A stretch of 64,000 nucleotides of DNA from Xanthobacteraceae bacterium (GTDB taxonomy: Bacteria > Pseudomonadota > Alphaproteobacteria > Rhizobiales > Xanthobacteraceae): the NCBI GenBank assembly GCA_030038415.1, contig JASHOX010000192.1:21636-85635 (forward strand). Reading direction: 5' to 3'. Under the pieces are notes generated by a model. That model was not told the origin of the DNA, made no database searches, and saw only the letters and a list, made by a program, of their open reading frames with translations. Positions within the stretch are counted from its first letter, which is position 1, and each line of letters begins with the position of its first letter. The position numbers and the translations under genes are program-made. Below, in pieces: positions 19,602-29,909 of the stretch.

Positions 19602-20708
19602 ATGAAAGTCGACGGCAAGGCAATGCGCAGCATCTGGCTCGAGCCGGATGGCTGGTCGATCGGCGTGATCAATCAGACGGCGTTGCCGCATCGGCTCGTG
19701 ACTGCCCGCCTCACCACGCTCGACGAGGCCGCGCACGCCATCCGCGCCATGCTGATCCGCGGCGCGCCGCTGATCGGCGCCACTGCGGCCTACGGGATGT
19801 GCTTGGCGTTGCGCGCCGATGCCTCCGACGAGGCGCTTGATCGCGCCTATGCGATTCTACTCGCCACGCGCCCAACGGCAATCAATCTGCGCTGGGCGCT
19901 CGACGAGACGTTGGCGGCAGTGCGCAACCGTCCCCGCAGCGAGCGAGCGGCCGCAGCCTATCGCCGTGCCGGCGAAATCTGCGAGCAAGACGTGGCCATC
20001 AATACCGCGATTGGCCGCAATGGGTTGCCGTTGATCGAAGCCATCGCGCAGCGCAAGAAACCGGGCGAACGGGTGAACGTGCTCACCCATTGCAATGCCG
20101 GTTGGCTTGCGGCGGTGGACGTTGGTACCGCGACGGCGCCCATTTACCTGGCCCACGATAACGGCATCGCCGTGCACGTCTTCGCCGACGAAACCCGGCC
20201 GCGCAATCAAGGCGCCTCGCTCACCGCCTGGGAGCTCGGTCAGCACGGCGTGCCGCACACGGTCATCGCCGACAACACCGGCGGTCATCTGATGCAGCAC
20301 GGGCTCGTCGATATCGTGATTGTCGGCACCGACCGCGTCGCCGCCAATGGCGACGTGTGCAACAAGATCGGAACCTATTTGAAGGCGCTTGCCGCACGGG
20401 ACAACAGTATTCCATTCTATGTCGCTCTGCCCTCCCCGACCATCGATTTCACCGTCGCCAATGGCGTCGCCGATATTCCAATCGAAGAACGCGACGCCGA
20501 TGAGGTTGCGACCATGACCGGCCGCGCCGTGGATGGGCGCATTGAAACCGTGCGCATCGTCCCCGAGCATTCGCCGGTGGCGAATTACGCCTTCGACGTG
20601 ACGCCGGCCCGATTAGTGACGGGTTTGATCACCGAGCGCGGGATCATCGCGGCATCGCGCACCGCCTTGGCGGGGGCTTTCCCGGACCGCGCCGGCACGG
20701 CACAATGA
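19602..20708 (+). CDS. mtnA: S-methyl-5-thioribose-1-phosphate isomerase
   Basis: 368 residues. Converts methylthioribose-1-phosphate to methylthioribulose-1-phosphate in methionine salvage. RGAPLIGATAAYG near 53, Cys164 in THCNAGWLA and Asp244 in VGTDRVAANGD are the two catalytic residues of MtnA and separate it from eIF2B-alpha proteins. ATG 19602 is preferred to a TTG nine bases upstream. No other methionine salvage genes sit beside it. Confidence 0.94.
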   Translation: MKVDGKAMRSIWLEPDGWSIGVINQTALPHRLVTARLTTLDEAAHAIRAMLIRGAPLIGATAAYGMCLALRADASDEALDRAYAILLATRPTAINLRWALDETLAAVRNRPRSERAAAAYRRAGEICEQDVAINTAIGRNGLPLIEAIAQRKKPGERVNVLTHCNAGWLAAVDVGTATAPIYLAHDNGIAVHVFADETRPRNQGASLTAWELGQHGVPHTVIADNTGGHLMQHGLVDIVIVGTDRVAANGDVCNKIGTYLKALAARDNSIPFYVALPSPTIDFTVANGVADIPIEERDADEVATMTGRAVDGRIETVRIVPEHSPVANYAFDVTPARLVTGLITERGIIAASRTALAGAFPDRAGTAQ

Positions 20709-20718
20709 CCGCCTTTGC

Positions 20719-20738
20719 CTCCCCTGCCGGCGGGGGAG
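20719..20738. repeat. Short GC hairpin after mtnA
   Basis: CTCCCC (20719-20724) pairs with GGGGAG (20733-20738) around a TGCCGGCG loop region, 10 bp after the mtnA stop. It has no T-run. It may be a weak terminator or a decayed copy of the CCCC/GGGG palindromic repeats common in this group. Confidence 0.35.
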
Positions 20739-20829
20739 CGAATGGCGAAGAGCCTCAGTCGGAGTGCGTGGCGTGCGTAAGCTTGCGTGCCGTCCGCTAT
20801 CGAACCTGCCGCTGCCCGGGATGCTGGCC

Positions 20830-21315
20830 ATGAGTCTCGCCTCGCTTGCGTCCTCAGTACCGGTTGACGGTCGGCAGTCGCAGACCGCCCTGGCCATTGC
20901 CCGCGGCGCGACGCGCTACCTTCACGCGCTCGGCTACTGCGTCGTGTCGGAATTGCCGCTGCCGTCAGGCCGTCGCGCCGATCTGGTCGCGCTCGGCGGC
21001 GACGGCGAGATCATTATCGTCGAAATCAAATCCTCGGTGGCCGATTTCCGTGCCGATCAGAAATGGATGGAGTACCGGCTGCATTGCGACCGGCTGTTCT
21101 TCGCCACGATCACGGACGTGCCGGGCGAGATTTTTCCGCCGGATGCTGGCCTGATCGTTGCCGATGCCTTCGGCGCGGCGATCCTGTGCGAGGCGCCCGA
21201 GCACCGACTGTCCGCAGCAACGCGCAAGGCGGTGATGCTGCGCTTTGCCCACACCGCGGCGCATCGCCTGCAGGCACTGGCCGATCCGCAGGGCCTGTTT
21301 GCCCGGGAGACGTGA
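20830..21315 (+). CDS. mmcB: MmcB family DNA repair protein
   Basis: 161 residues from ATG 20830 (alternatives are ATG 20821 and GTG 20764; homologues start a few residues before the VDGRQS segment). The fold is PD-(D/E)XK nuclease-like: RRADLVALGGDGEIIIVEIKSSVADF carries the D...ExK catalytic pattern. KWMEYRLHCDRLFFA and ADAGLIVADAFGAAIL are hallmarks of the MmcB family, known in Caulobacter as an SOS-linked gene. I found no clear LexA box (GTTC-N7-GTTC) just upstream. Confidence 0.88.
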   Translation: MSLASLASSVPVDGRQSQTALAIARGATRYLHALGYCVVSELPLPSGRRADLVALGGDGEIIIVEIKSSVADFRADQKWMEYRLHCDRLFFATITDVPGEIFPPDAGLIVADAFGAAILCEAPEHRLSAATRKAVMLRFAHTAAHRLQALADPQGLFARET

Positions 21316-21325
21316 CTCCGACGCG

Positions 21326-21781
21326 CTAAGCAGCGAGCCGCGTGCCTCTCAGGCGCTCGAGAAAATTACGCAGCATCGCCAAATCGACCGGCTTTGGGAT
21401 GCATTCCCAGACATTCAGCTTAAGCATTCCGGCGACCCTTACGGCTTCCTTGCAGGTCGCGGCGTCACATCCGCTGACGACGATGATCGGCGCGGCGCAG
21501 CCGACATTTGACAGATGATGCAACATTTCACTGCCGGCGTGATCGCCAAGACCCAGATCCAACGTGATGCAATCAAACACGGTCTCTCGCGTCAGCCTTG
21601 TCGCTTCGTCATAGGTAGCCGCCCCGGCCGGGAGATAACCGGCTTTGGCCGCCGCGCGGCAGATGACCATGCGATGAAGGCTGTCGTCGTCGATGACGAG
21701 AAGCCGCAGCGCGGTTTTGCCGGCATCCGCAGCGGCCGATCCTTCTCGGACCAAATCGAACGGGTTCGACTCTTCAAGCAT
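21326..21781 (-). CDS. Stand-alone response regulator receiver protein
   Basis: 151 residues, a single REC domain with no output domain. The acidic pocket is in LLVIDDD, the phospho-acceptor Asp in CITLDLGLGD, the switch Ser in IVVSGC, and the conserved Lys in IPKPVDL. Likely a phosphate shuttle or protein-interaction switch. It is 168 bp from regA on the same strand, with 10 bp between it and the convergent mmcB. Confidence 0.9.
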   Translation of the reverse strand: MLEESNPFDLVREGSAAADAGKTALRLLVIDDDSLHRMVICRAAAKAGYLPAGAATYDEATRLTRETVFDCITLDLGLGDHAGSEMLHHLSNVGCAAPIIVVSGCDAATCKEAVRVAGMLKLNVWECIPKPVDLAMLRNFLERLRGTRLAA

Positions 21782-21949
21782 CCAGGTCCGCGGCGATCAG
21801 TGGTTCAGGCTGCTTCCGAGTGGTAGCTCGCCGGCGCAAAATTTAACCTAATAAATCGCGTAAAATTGTCCGTACATCGGTTGCGACAATGCAAGCCGGG
21901 CGATGCGGTTATCCGCGCGTAAACGGAATTGAATAATCGGCGGCGTCTT

Positions 21950-22501
21950 TTACTTCGGCGCGCGTTTGGCCAGGATCCGCTGCAGAGTGCGGCGATGCAT
22001 ATTGAGGCGCCGCGCGGTTTCCGAGACGTTGCGACCGCACAGTTCGTAAATGCGCTGGATGTGCTCCCAGCGGACGCGATCGGCCGACATCGGGTTTTCC
22101 GGCGGATCGATTTTCTTATTGTCGAGTGCGAGCAGCGCAGCGGCGACATCATCGGCATCGACCGGCTTGGCAAGATAATCGACGGCGCCGAGTTTGACGG
22201 CGTTGACCGCGGTTGCGATGTTGCCATAGCCGGTCAGAATGATGGCGCGGGCTTCGGGCCGGCGCTTCTTCATCGCTGAAATGACATCGAGTCCGTTGCC
22301 GTCGCCGAGCCGCATATCGACGACGGCGAAGGCTGGGGCTGCTTTCTCGACCTGCAATAGACCGTCGGCGACGGATTCAGCGGTCGTTACCGCAAAGCCG
22401 CGGCCTTCCATGGCGCGGGCAAGGCGCTGCAGGAAGGACTTGTCGTCCTCGACGATCAGAAGCGTCCGCTCTGTCGGAAGGGGGACGGCGGCGTTAATCA
22501 T
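21950..22501 (-). CDS. regA: Redox response regulator RegA/ActR/PrrA
   Basis: 183 residues, the normal length for RegA. The REC domain has IVEDDKSFLQRLARAMEGRG, phospho-Asp in VVDMRLGDGNGL, LTGYGNIATAV and YLAKPVDADD. The C-terminal Fis-like helix-turn-helix, about residues 140-183, reads ETARRLNMHRRTLQRIL, nearly invariant in the family. RegA-type proteins control respiration, carbon and nitrogen fixation genes in response to redox. The kinase gene regB lies 168 bp upstream on the same strand. Confidence 0.95.
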   Translation of the reverse strand: MINAAVPLPTERTLLIVEDDKSFLQRLARAMEGRGFAVTTAESVADGLLQVEKAAPAFAVVDMRLGDGNGLDVISAMKKRRPEARAIILTGYGNIATAVNAVKLGAVDYLAKPVDADDVAAALLALDNKKIDPPENPMSADRVRWEHIQRIYELCGRNVSETARRLNMHRRTLQRILAKRAPK

Positions 22502-22669
22502 GGCAATTTCACTCCGTCAAAGCGAATGTATAGCGCTTGATGACGATCACTCGAGCCCGCCCCTCCAGGGCACCGTTATAACCGATGACCAGCGCAATCT
22601 GGAGGGTCTGATCTCAAAAGTCACGCCGAATCAACAAGCAGCGTCAATTGGGCCGATCGTCCCAAACAG

Positions 22670-24043
22670 CTAAGAAGCCCGGGCCGGAGCCTCAAGAGGA
22701 GGCGCCACGAGCGGGCGCTCGAAATCGGCGCGGCTCCAGGTCACCGTCACCGTGGCGCCGTGCAGCGGCGGCGCCTGGTTAATCAGGGCGAGCCTGGCGC
22801 CGGAACGCTCCAACAAGGTCTTGGCGATGAAGAAGCCCAATCCCAGGCCGAACACCGCGTCCTCGTCGCCGTCTGGGCCGCGGCCGCCGGGCCGCCGATG
22901 GGTCACATATGGCGCGCCGATGCGATCGACGACCTCAGCAGCGAAGCCGGGCCCGTCGTCGCTGATGGAAATGCTGACTTCGTCACTGGTCCATTTTGCG
23001 AATATCTCGACCCGGCTGTGGGCGAAATCGACGGCGTTCTCGATCAGATTGCCGAGCCCGTAGCGGATCGCCGGATTGCGCGCGCCGGCCGGCTCCGTGG
23101 CGCGATTGGCGGGATAGGTGACGCCGATCGAGATGCCGAAGTTGCGGTGTGGCGCCACCGCCTCTTCGATGAGCGCGGACAGCGGCGTGCGGTCGAACGG
23201 CTCGCCGGTGGGCAGTTCGGTGATCTTCGCTAAAATCTCGCGGCAACGCTGCGCCTGCTCGCGCAACAGCTTCACGTCGTCGGCGTAAGGAGAATTGGCT
23301 TCGAGCGCGCGCTCGATTTCGCGCACGACCACAGTGATGGTGGCGAGCGGCGTGCCAAGCTCGTGCGCCGCGGCGGCCGCCAGGCCGTCAAGCTGCGACA
23401 GATGCTGCTCGCGCGCCAGCACAAGCTCGGTGGCCGCCAGCGCGTCGGATAGCTGGCGCGCCTCTTCCGCGACCTGCCAGGTATAGACGCCGATATAGCC
23501 GATCGCGAGCAAGATCGAGAGCCACACGCCGACCATATAGATTTCCGGCAGCTCGAGCGGGTTCTCGGCATCCCACGGCAAATCGTAATGCAAAAAGACC
23601 AGCACCGTGGCACAGAACATGGCGAACGTGCCGATCAGCAAAGTCATCCGCGGCGGCAGCGCGGTGGCCGATATCAGCACCGGGCCGAGAAGCAAGAATG
23701 AAAACGGATTTTCCAGGCCGCCGGTGAGATAAAGCAATGCCGCGAGTTCGGCGATGTCAAAGGTAAGAAGCCAAGCCGCCCGGTCGGGCTCGAGCCACTG
23801 CGTCTGATGAAAGCTGACGCGCAACGCCACATTGAGCAAAGCCGCAAGCGCAATGACGGCGAGACAGGGCCAGATCGGAACCTCGAATTCGAGGCCGAAA
23901 TGCACGACCAGTACCGCGGCGAGTTGACCGAAAACCGCAAGCCACCGCAGACGGATCAGGGTGTCGAGCCGCACGTTGCGCGGACGCTCGTAAGTCCGTG
24001 GCAGACCAAACATAACGGGTAATGTAGCGGGTGGCAGAGCCAT
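22670..24043 (-). CDS. regB: Redox sensor histidine kinase RegB/ActS/PrrB
   Basis: 457 residues from ATG 24043. Six predicted transmembrane helices (about 25-190) contain the quinone-binding motif GGLENPF at 108-114. H-box AAAAHELGTPLATI has His227. The cytosolic Cys267 in REQAQRCREIL matches the redox-active cysteine of RegB (Cys265 in Rhodobacter capsulatus, from memory). The ATPase domain has NLIENAVDFA, DDGPGF and GLGLGFFIAKTLL. A longer frame up to 24133 would overlap the divergent cupin gene and is unlikely. Confidence 0.94.
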   Translation of the reverse strand: MALPPATLPVMFGLPRTYERPRNVRLDTLIRLRWLAVFGQLAAVLVVHFGLEFEVPIWPCLAVIALAALLNVALRVSFHQTQWLEPDRAAWLLTFDIAELAALLYLTGGLENPFSFLLLGPVLISATALPPRMTLLIGTFAMFCATVLVFLHYDLPWDAENPLELPEIYMVGVWLSILLAIGYIGVYTWQVAEEARQLSDALAATELVLAREQHLSQLDGLAAAAAHELGTPLATITVVVREIERALEANSPYADDVKLLREQAQRCREILAKITELPTGEPFDRTPLSALIEEAVAPHRNFGISIGVTYPANRATEPAGARNPAIRYGLGNLIENAVDFAHSRVEIFAKWTSDEVSISISDDGPGFAAEVVDRIGAPYVTHRRPGGRGPDGDEDAVFGLGLGFFIAKTLLERSGARLALINQAPPLHGATVTVTWSRADFERPLVAPPLEAPARAS

Positions 24044-24132
24044 ATCCAAACGCCCAGCCACGAGCCCCCTGGCGCCGGCCGCGCGGATGAGCGAAATTGT
24101 CCGAAATTGATCTAGCCATGGGAGTGAAAACA

Positions 24133-24672
24133 ATGGCGTATCAACTCGATCAGTTCATATCGGATTGTCATTCCATCCTATCGCGCGACCCGGGACCGAA
24201 AGGCCGCGAAGACGTGCGCACGCGCCTTGAGCAGCTCCTGCAAAATCCCGCGTTCGTCCGCGAGCATTGTGAGGAAGCGCCGCAAGGCTTGCACGTGCTT
24301 TACGAGGACCCCGAGCTTGGCTTTCAGATCCTGGCGCATATCAACGACAAGGCGCGCGTCTCGCCGCCGCACGATCACGGCGACTCCTGGGCAATCTATG
24401 GCCAAGCGACGCATTACACCGACATGACCGAATGGGAGCGTGACGACGATGGCGCTGATCCGGAGCACGCCAAGCTCAAACCAACGAAGAAATACCGACT
24501 GACCCCGGGGCAGGCCGGCATCTATCAAGACGGCAAGATCCATTCGATCGATTATCCGGACAATTCCCGCTTTGTCCGCGTTACCGGAACCAATCTCGAT
24601 CAGATCCATCGCGTCCGCTTCGACTTGAAAACCGGCGAAGTTAAACGCATGACGCCGCAGCAGGCGACGTGA
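24133..24672 (+). CDS. Cupin protein, cysteine dioxygenase-like
   Basis: 179 residues from ATG 24133, which has GGAG about 8 bases upstream (ATG 24118 is also in frame). The cupin motif PPHDHGDSWAIYG supplies HxH metal ligands, and KIHSIDYPDNSRFVRVTG gives the second histidine motif. The layout resembles small-molecule thiol dioxygenases. The stop overlaps the rhodanese start by GTGA, so the two are translated together. That supports work on thiols or persulfides, which is inference. Confidence 0.78.
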   Translation: MAYQLDQFISDCHSILSRDPGPKGREDVRTRLEQLLQNPAFVREHCEEAPQGLHVLYEDPELGFQILAHINDKARVSPPHDHGDSWAIYGQATHYTDMTEWERDDDGADPEHAKLKPTKKYRLTPGQAGIYQDGKIHSIDYPDNSRFVRVTGTNLDQIHRVRFDLKTGEVKRMTPQQAT

Positions 24673-26243
24673 CGCGGGTCAGCCCTGCCGCTCTGCGGGA
24701 AATGCTCGGCGACGGCGGCGAGCTTGCACTCGTCGATGTGCGCGAGGAGTTGATTTTTTCGCAACGTCATCTGCTGCTGGCGCGTTCGGTGCCGTTAAGC
24801 CGATTCGAGCTGAAGTTCGCGCAATTGGTGCCGCGCCGCACGGCACCCATCGTGCTGTGCGACGACGGCGATGGCCTTGCGGAGGAGGCCGCGGCGATCC
24901 TGTCACGGAACGGCTATAGCGATGTGCGCATTCTTATCGGCGGCGCCGACGCCTGGGCGGCGGCGGGCTTCGAGCTGTTCTCCGGCGTCAATGTCCCGAG
25001 CAAGGCCTTTGGCGAATATGTCGAGCACGTCAGGGGCACGCCGAATATTGTCGCCGCCGAACTCGAAAAACTCCTGCGCGACGGCGCTGATCTGGTCGTG
25101 CTCGACAGCCGGCCGTTCGACGAATATGTGCGCGTCTCGATTCCGACCGCGACGAACGTGCCAGGCGCGGAACTGGTGCTGCGCGCGCGCGAAATCGCGC
25201 CTTCACCGCAAACGACAGTGGTCGTCAATTGTGCCGGCCGCACGCGGAGCATCATCGGCGCGCAGTCGCTGATCAATGCCGGACTGCCGAACAAGGTCGT
25301 GGCGCTGCGCAACGGCACGATGGGCTGGAGCCTGGCCGGCTTCGCCTGCGACAAAGGCAAGAACCGGCGTGCGCCGGCTGTATCGCCGACGACGTTGGAA
25401 TGGGCGCGCGGCGCGGCAGCGCGCGTGGCGCAAAGTTGCGGCGTCGAGCGCATCGATCGCAAGACGCTCGATGCATGGCGCGCCGATGCCGAACGTACGC
25501 TTTACGTCTTCGACGTGCGCGACCCAGCCGAATACGAGGCGGGGCATTTTCCCGGCGCGATCTCGGCACCCGGCGGCCAGCTCGTGCAAGCGACCGATCA
25601 ATATGTCGGCACGCTCGGTGCGCGGATCGTTCTGGCTGACGACCTGGACGTGCGCGCCGCGATGACGGCGTCATGGCTGCGGCAGATGGGGTGGCGCGAC
25701 GTTTTCATCCTGAGGGAGAAAGGCACCGAGACCGGTTCGCCCGCCACGCCGGTACTCGACAGCGATACTGGATCGGTCTCCGCCATTGATTCTGAGAAAC
25801 TTGGCGAACTTCTGTTACGCGACGCCGCAACGGTCGTCGACCTTTCGCTTAGCCGGAATTATCTCGCACGACATATTCCGAGTGCCTGGTTCGCCATCAG
25901 GACCCGGCTCGCACGCGCGCTTGAGAAGATAGCGTTGCACGGCACGCTGGTACTCACCTCGGAAGATGGCGCGCTGGCGAAGCTGGCAGTCGCCGAAGCG
26001 AGCGGTTTGGTGGACAGCCCGGTGCGCTTCCTCGAAGGCGGCAATGCGGCATGGCAGGCCGCCGGCAATGCATTTTCCGACGAAGCCCAAATGGCCGACG
26101 ACATTGTCGATCAATGGCGCAAACCCTATGAACGCGGCGGCGACACCAGAGCGGCGATGGCCGAATACCTGGCGTGGGAAACGGATTTGCTGCCACGCAT
26201 CGAGCGCGACCGCTCGTTGAAGTTTTTCTGTGTCGGCGCGTGA
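24669..26243 (+). CDS. Four-domain rhodanese (sulfurtransferase-like) protein
   Basis: 524 residues, GTG start overlapping the upstream stop. Four rhodanese repeats can be traced: about 1-105, 125-230, 262-355 and 372-460. The active-site loop cysteine is present in repeat 2 (Cys188 in VVNCAGRTRS) and at the equivalent site of repeat 1 (Cys64 in IVLCDDGDG). It is Ala in repeat 3 (VLADDLD) and Thr/Ser in repeat 4 (VLTSEDG). A C-terminal helical tail (about 465-524) follows. Known relatives move sulfane sulfur to acceptor proteins or thiols. Confidence 0.87.
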   Translation: MTRVSPAALREMLGDGGELALVDVREELIFSQRHLLLARSVPLSRFELKFAQLVPRRTAPIVLCDDGDGLAEEAAAILSRNGYSDVRILIGGADAWAAAGFELFSGVNVPSKAFGEYVEHVRGTPNIVAAELEKLLRDGADLVVLDSRPFDEYVRVSIPTATNVPGAELVLRAREIAPSPQTTVVVNCAGRTRSIIGAQSLINAGLPNKVVALRNGTMGWSLAGFACDKGKNRRAPAVSPTTLEWARGAAARVAQSCGVERIDRKTLDAWRADAERTLYVFDVRDPAEYEAGHFPGAISAPGGQLVQATDQYVGTLGARIVLADDLDVRAAMTASWLRQMGWRDVFILREKGTETGSPATPVLDSDTGSVSAIDSEKLGELLLRDAATVVDLSLSRNYLARHIPSAWFAIRTRLARALEKIALHGTLVLTSEDGALAKLAVAEASGLVDSPVRFLEGGNAAWQAAGNAFSDEAQMADDIVDQWRKPYERGGDTRAAMAEYLAWETDLLPRIERDRSLKFFCVGA

Positions 26244-26250
26244 GCCGGCC

Positions 26251-27294
<1,044 letters not shown>

Positions 27295-27428
27295 TCAGCT
27301 TCGTAAAGCGCCAACGGCTGTCGGACAATGCACGACCGCCCCGTTGGCCGGTATGGTAGACGTGATATAGGGTGAAACGCGGCAGAGCGGCACTCGATTT
27401 GGCCGGTATTTTTCGGAGAGCGTTAAGC

Positions 27429-28820
27429 GTGTGGCGTGTTCTGAACTTTGCGGCGCGGGCGGCCCTGTGGCGGACGACGCCCGAGTCGCCGCTCGTCGGG
27501 CTGCCGGTCCTCCTTGGTTTCGCGGTCGCGACGGCCATCGTCCGGGTCGCCATGCAACTGCTCGCGGCCGACTCCTGGCACGCTTTCAATCCTTACGGCC
27601 TCAATGCGGTCATTGCTTGGCTCGCGCTTGAGCTTGCCGTCGCTGCCTTGTTTGTACGCCCGGCGGGTCGCTCGACTGCGCTTTCGGCAATGTTCATTCT
27701 CTCGATGCTGGCCGAGGTCGTCACCACCGGCCTTACGCTTTCCATGCCGCTTTTGGCGGCTACCGCGCAGAGCACGTGGACCGGACCGGCCGCGAGTTAC
27801 GCCATCTATGCCGCCGCCGTCGCTTGGTGGGTTGGCGCCATGGCGAGCGTCCTCGGCAGCCTCGAACCGCGGTTGCGGCTGCGGATGATTGGACGAGCCG
27901 CGGCGCTATGGGCGGCATTGTTCCTCGCCAATGCACTGGTGCCTCAGGCCCCGGTATTCCTGCCGCCAGACTTCGACGCCCGCAACGCCAATTGGTGGGA
28001 ATTCCTCTACGCTCTCGAACAAGAGAAGACCGGCAAGGCGCGTGCCACGCCAGCGCAAATTGCGCGGCTCAAAAAAGCGCAGCCCGCGCTGCTTCAGGCG
28101 GAAGTCGCTCGGCTGGCGCCGCCGCGTAAAGGCGCTACCGACGTCTATGCGCTCGGCATTGCCGGCTGGGGCGAACAGGGCGTTTTTGTCAAGGAGCTCG
28201 ACGGTGGATTGCAGGCGATCGCCAGCGTGCTGCCGATCAAGGATCGCACGGTCCGCCTTATCAATCGTCGCGATACGCTCGAAGCTTTTCCGCTCGCGGA
28301 TTTGCAGAACTTTCAAGCCGCCGTGTACGCCATCGGCGATGTCATGGACAAGGACAATGACATCCTGGTCCTGTTCATGACTTCGCACGGCGAGAAAACC
28401 GGCTTTGCGCTGGAATTGCCCGGCGCTGTCGCCGAGTTGACGCCGCAACAGGTCGCTTCGACGCTTGACGGCGCCGGCATCAAGAACCGGATCGTGATTG
28501 TTTCGGCCTGTTATTCGGGAATTTTCGTGCCGCCGCTCAAAAACGCCAACACCATCGTGCTGACGGCCTCCGACGCGATAAACACGTCATTCGGCTGCGC
28601 CGCCGAACGCGACTGGACCTATTTCGGCGATGCTTTCTTTCGCCAGAGCCTGCAGCAGGGAACGGATCTCGAAAACGCCTTTGATCATGCCCGTATCCTG
28701 ATCCAAGGCTGGGAGTTGATGGACCATGCACCGCCATCGAACCCCCAAGGCGTGTTCGGGCGGGCATTGGTCGACAAGCTCGCGCCGTTTTTCGCCGCCG
28801 CGCAAAGCGCCGCGCGGTAG
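27429..28820 (+). CDS. Membrane-anchored C13 (legumain-like) cysteine peptidase
   Basis: 463 residues from GTG 27429, chosen because GGAGAG lies exactly 8 bases upstream; another GTG at 27372 is less likely. Residues about 15-170 hold four or five hydrophobic helices. The C-terminal half is a caspase-like peptidase C13 domain: catalytic His near 320 in FMTSHGEKTG and Cys near 361 in VSACYSG. Family relatives include legumain and the GPI transamidase subunit. The bacterial role is unknown; proteolysis or transpeptidation at the membrane is plausible. Confidence 0.85.
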   Translation: MWRVLNFAARAALWRTTPESPLVGLPVLLGFAVATAIVRVAMQLLAADSWHAFNPYGLNAVIAWLALELAVAALFVRPAGRSTALSAMFILSMLAEVVTTGLTLSMPLLAATAQSTWTGPAASYAIYAAAVAWWVGAMASVLGSLEPRLRLRMIGRAAALWAALFLANALVPQAPVFLPPDFDARNANWWEFLYALEQEKTGKARATPAQIARLKKAQPALLQAEVARLAPPRKGATDVYALGIAGWGEQGVFVKELDGGLQAIASVLPIKDRTVRLINRRDTLEAFPLADLQNFQAAVYAIGDVMDKDNDILVLFMTSHGEKTGFALELPGAVAELTPQQVASTLDGAGIKNRIVIVSACYSGIFVPPLKNANTIVLTASDAINTSFGCAAERDWTYFGDAFFRQSLQQGTDLENAFDHARILIQGWELMDHAPPSNPQGVFGRALVDKLAPFFAAAQSAAR

Positions 28821-28841
28821 GTTCATTGCGCACGGCGGCGA

Positions 28842-29450
28842 TCACGCCACTTCTCGGGCCCGTCCCCAGGCCTTGAGCGACGCCCACAAGCCGCGATCGA
28901 GACGGAAGCGATCAAGCGGTGCGGACGAATTGATGGCGCGGATGCGATAGAGGCCGACGCCGGTCCACTGGAAGCCGCACTTCTCCAGCACCCGCCGCGA
29001 GGCCGGGTTGCCAACCCGCGCGCCTGCTTGCAGTGCGTCGTGGCCGAGCGCACCGAAGGCGTGATCGATGAGCGCTCGAACCGCTTCGGTGGCGTAACCA
29101 CGGCCCCAAAAAGGCGCGCCGAGCCAATAGCCGATCTCTGGCGCGTTCTCGCGCGGTTCGATGCCGCAGACACCGATCAGATCGCCGTCACGGATAATGG
29201 CGAATGTTGCTTCGCCGTCCTGACGGTTGACTGCCGCGATGAAGCGCCCGGCGTCGTCGACGCCGTAAGGATGCGGAATGCGCGCGGTATTCTCCGCGAC
29301 GCGGCGGTCATTGACGAGGCGCGTGATGACTTTGATGTCGCCATGCTGTGGCGCGCGCAATACGAGTCGCTCGGTTTCGAGCACGGACACGCCGCGCTCC
29401 TCCGGCTGCTGCGCGAGGACCGGCTTTGCTGTTTGGCTTGCTAGAGTCAT
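28842..29450 (-). CDS. GNAT N-acetyltransferase, RimJ/RimL type
   Basis: 202 residues. Opens with a variable lead, then LETERLVLRAPQHGDI, the typical RimJ/RimL start. The acetyl-CoA site is in GYWLGAPFWGRGYATEAVRALIDHAF, followed by GARVGNPASRRVLEKCGFQ. Such enzymes acetylate protein N-termini or small amines. It lies downstream of rpmA on the same strand after a terminator, the usual place for this GNAT in Rhizobiales. Confidence 0.9.
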   Translation of the reverse strand: MTLASQTAKPVLAQQPEERGVSVLETERLVLRAPQHGDIKVITRLVNDRRVAENTARIPHPYGVDDAGRFIAAVNRQDGEATFAIIRDGDLIGVCGIEPRENAPEIGYWLGAPFWGRGYATEAVRALIDHAFGALGHDALQAGARVGNPASRRVLEKCGFQWTGVGLYRIRAINSSAPLDRFRLDRGLWASLKAWGRAREVA

Positions 29451-29466
29451 CGCTTGGGCTCCTGCA

Positions 29467-29509
29467 GAAAAACCGAAAGGGGAGCCGGCATCCCGGTCTC
29501 CCCTTTTCG
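29467..29509 (-). terminator. Rho-independent terminator of the rplU-rpmA operon
   Basis: On the minus strand a stem of CGAAAAGGGGAGACCGG pairs with CCGGCTCCCCTTTCGG around a short ATG-containing loop, followed by TTTTT (29467-29471). It begins 60 bp after the rpmA stop. A stem that long with a T-run is a confident terminator; the GNAT gene begins just beyond it. Confidence 0.8.
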
Positions 29510-29569
29510 AAGCCCATTCGGGCCCGCCGGTTCGACTGGATGCCGGCGGACCTCATATGATCCACCGTA

Positions 29570-29839
29570 TTACTGCGCCGCTGCCTCCGACGCACGTACC
29601 GAGACGAACACGCGGCCTTTGGTTTTGGTACGGAACTCGACTTTCCCGTTGATCAACGCAAACAGCGTATGGTCTTTGCCGACGCCGACATTGCGGCCCG
29701 CATGCCATTTGGTACCGCGCTGACGCGCGATGATATTCCCGGCGAGTACCTCGGTACCGCCAAAAATCTTCAGCCCCAGCCGCTGACCGGCCGAATCGCG
29801 GCCGTTGCGTGAGGATCCGCCTGCTTTCTTGTGCGCCAC
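29570..29839 (-). CDS. rpmA: 50S ribosomal protein L27
   Basis: 89 residues, lining the peptidyl transferase centre. Start [22 protein letters not shown] with GTG initiation and GGAGG 6 bases upstream. The rest, including [27 protein letters not shown], is a full match to L27. There is no N-terminal extension of the type cleaved in Firmicutes. Confidence 0.98.
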   Translation of the reverse strand: MAHKKAGGSSRNGRDSAGQRLGLKIFGGTEVLAGNIIARQRGTKWHAGRNVGVGKDHTLFALINGKVEFRTKTKGRVFVSVRASEAAAQ

Positions 29840-29909
29840 TACTGGCCTCCGAACCTACTAGTTAGAAACACCTATACCGGATTCGTGACAAGAGCATCAC
29901 TCCCCGGCA

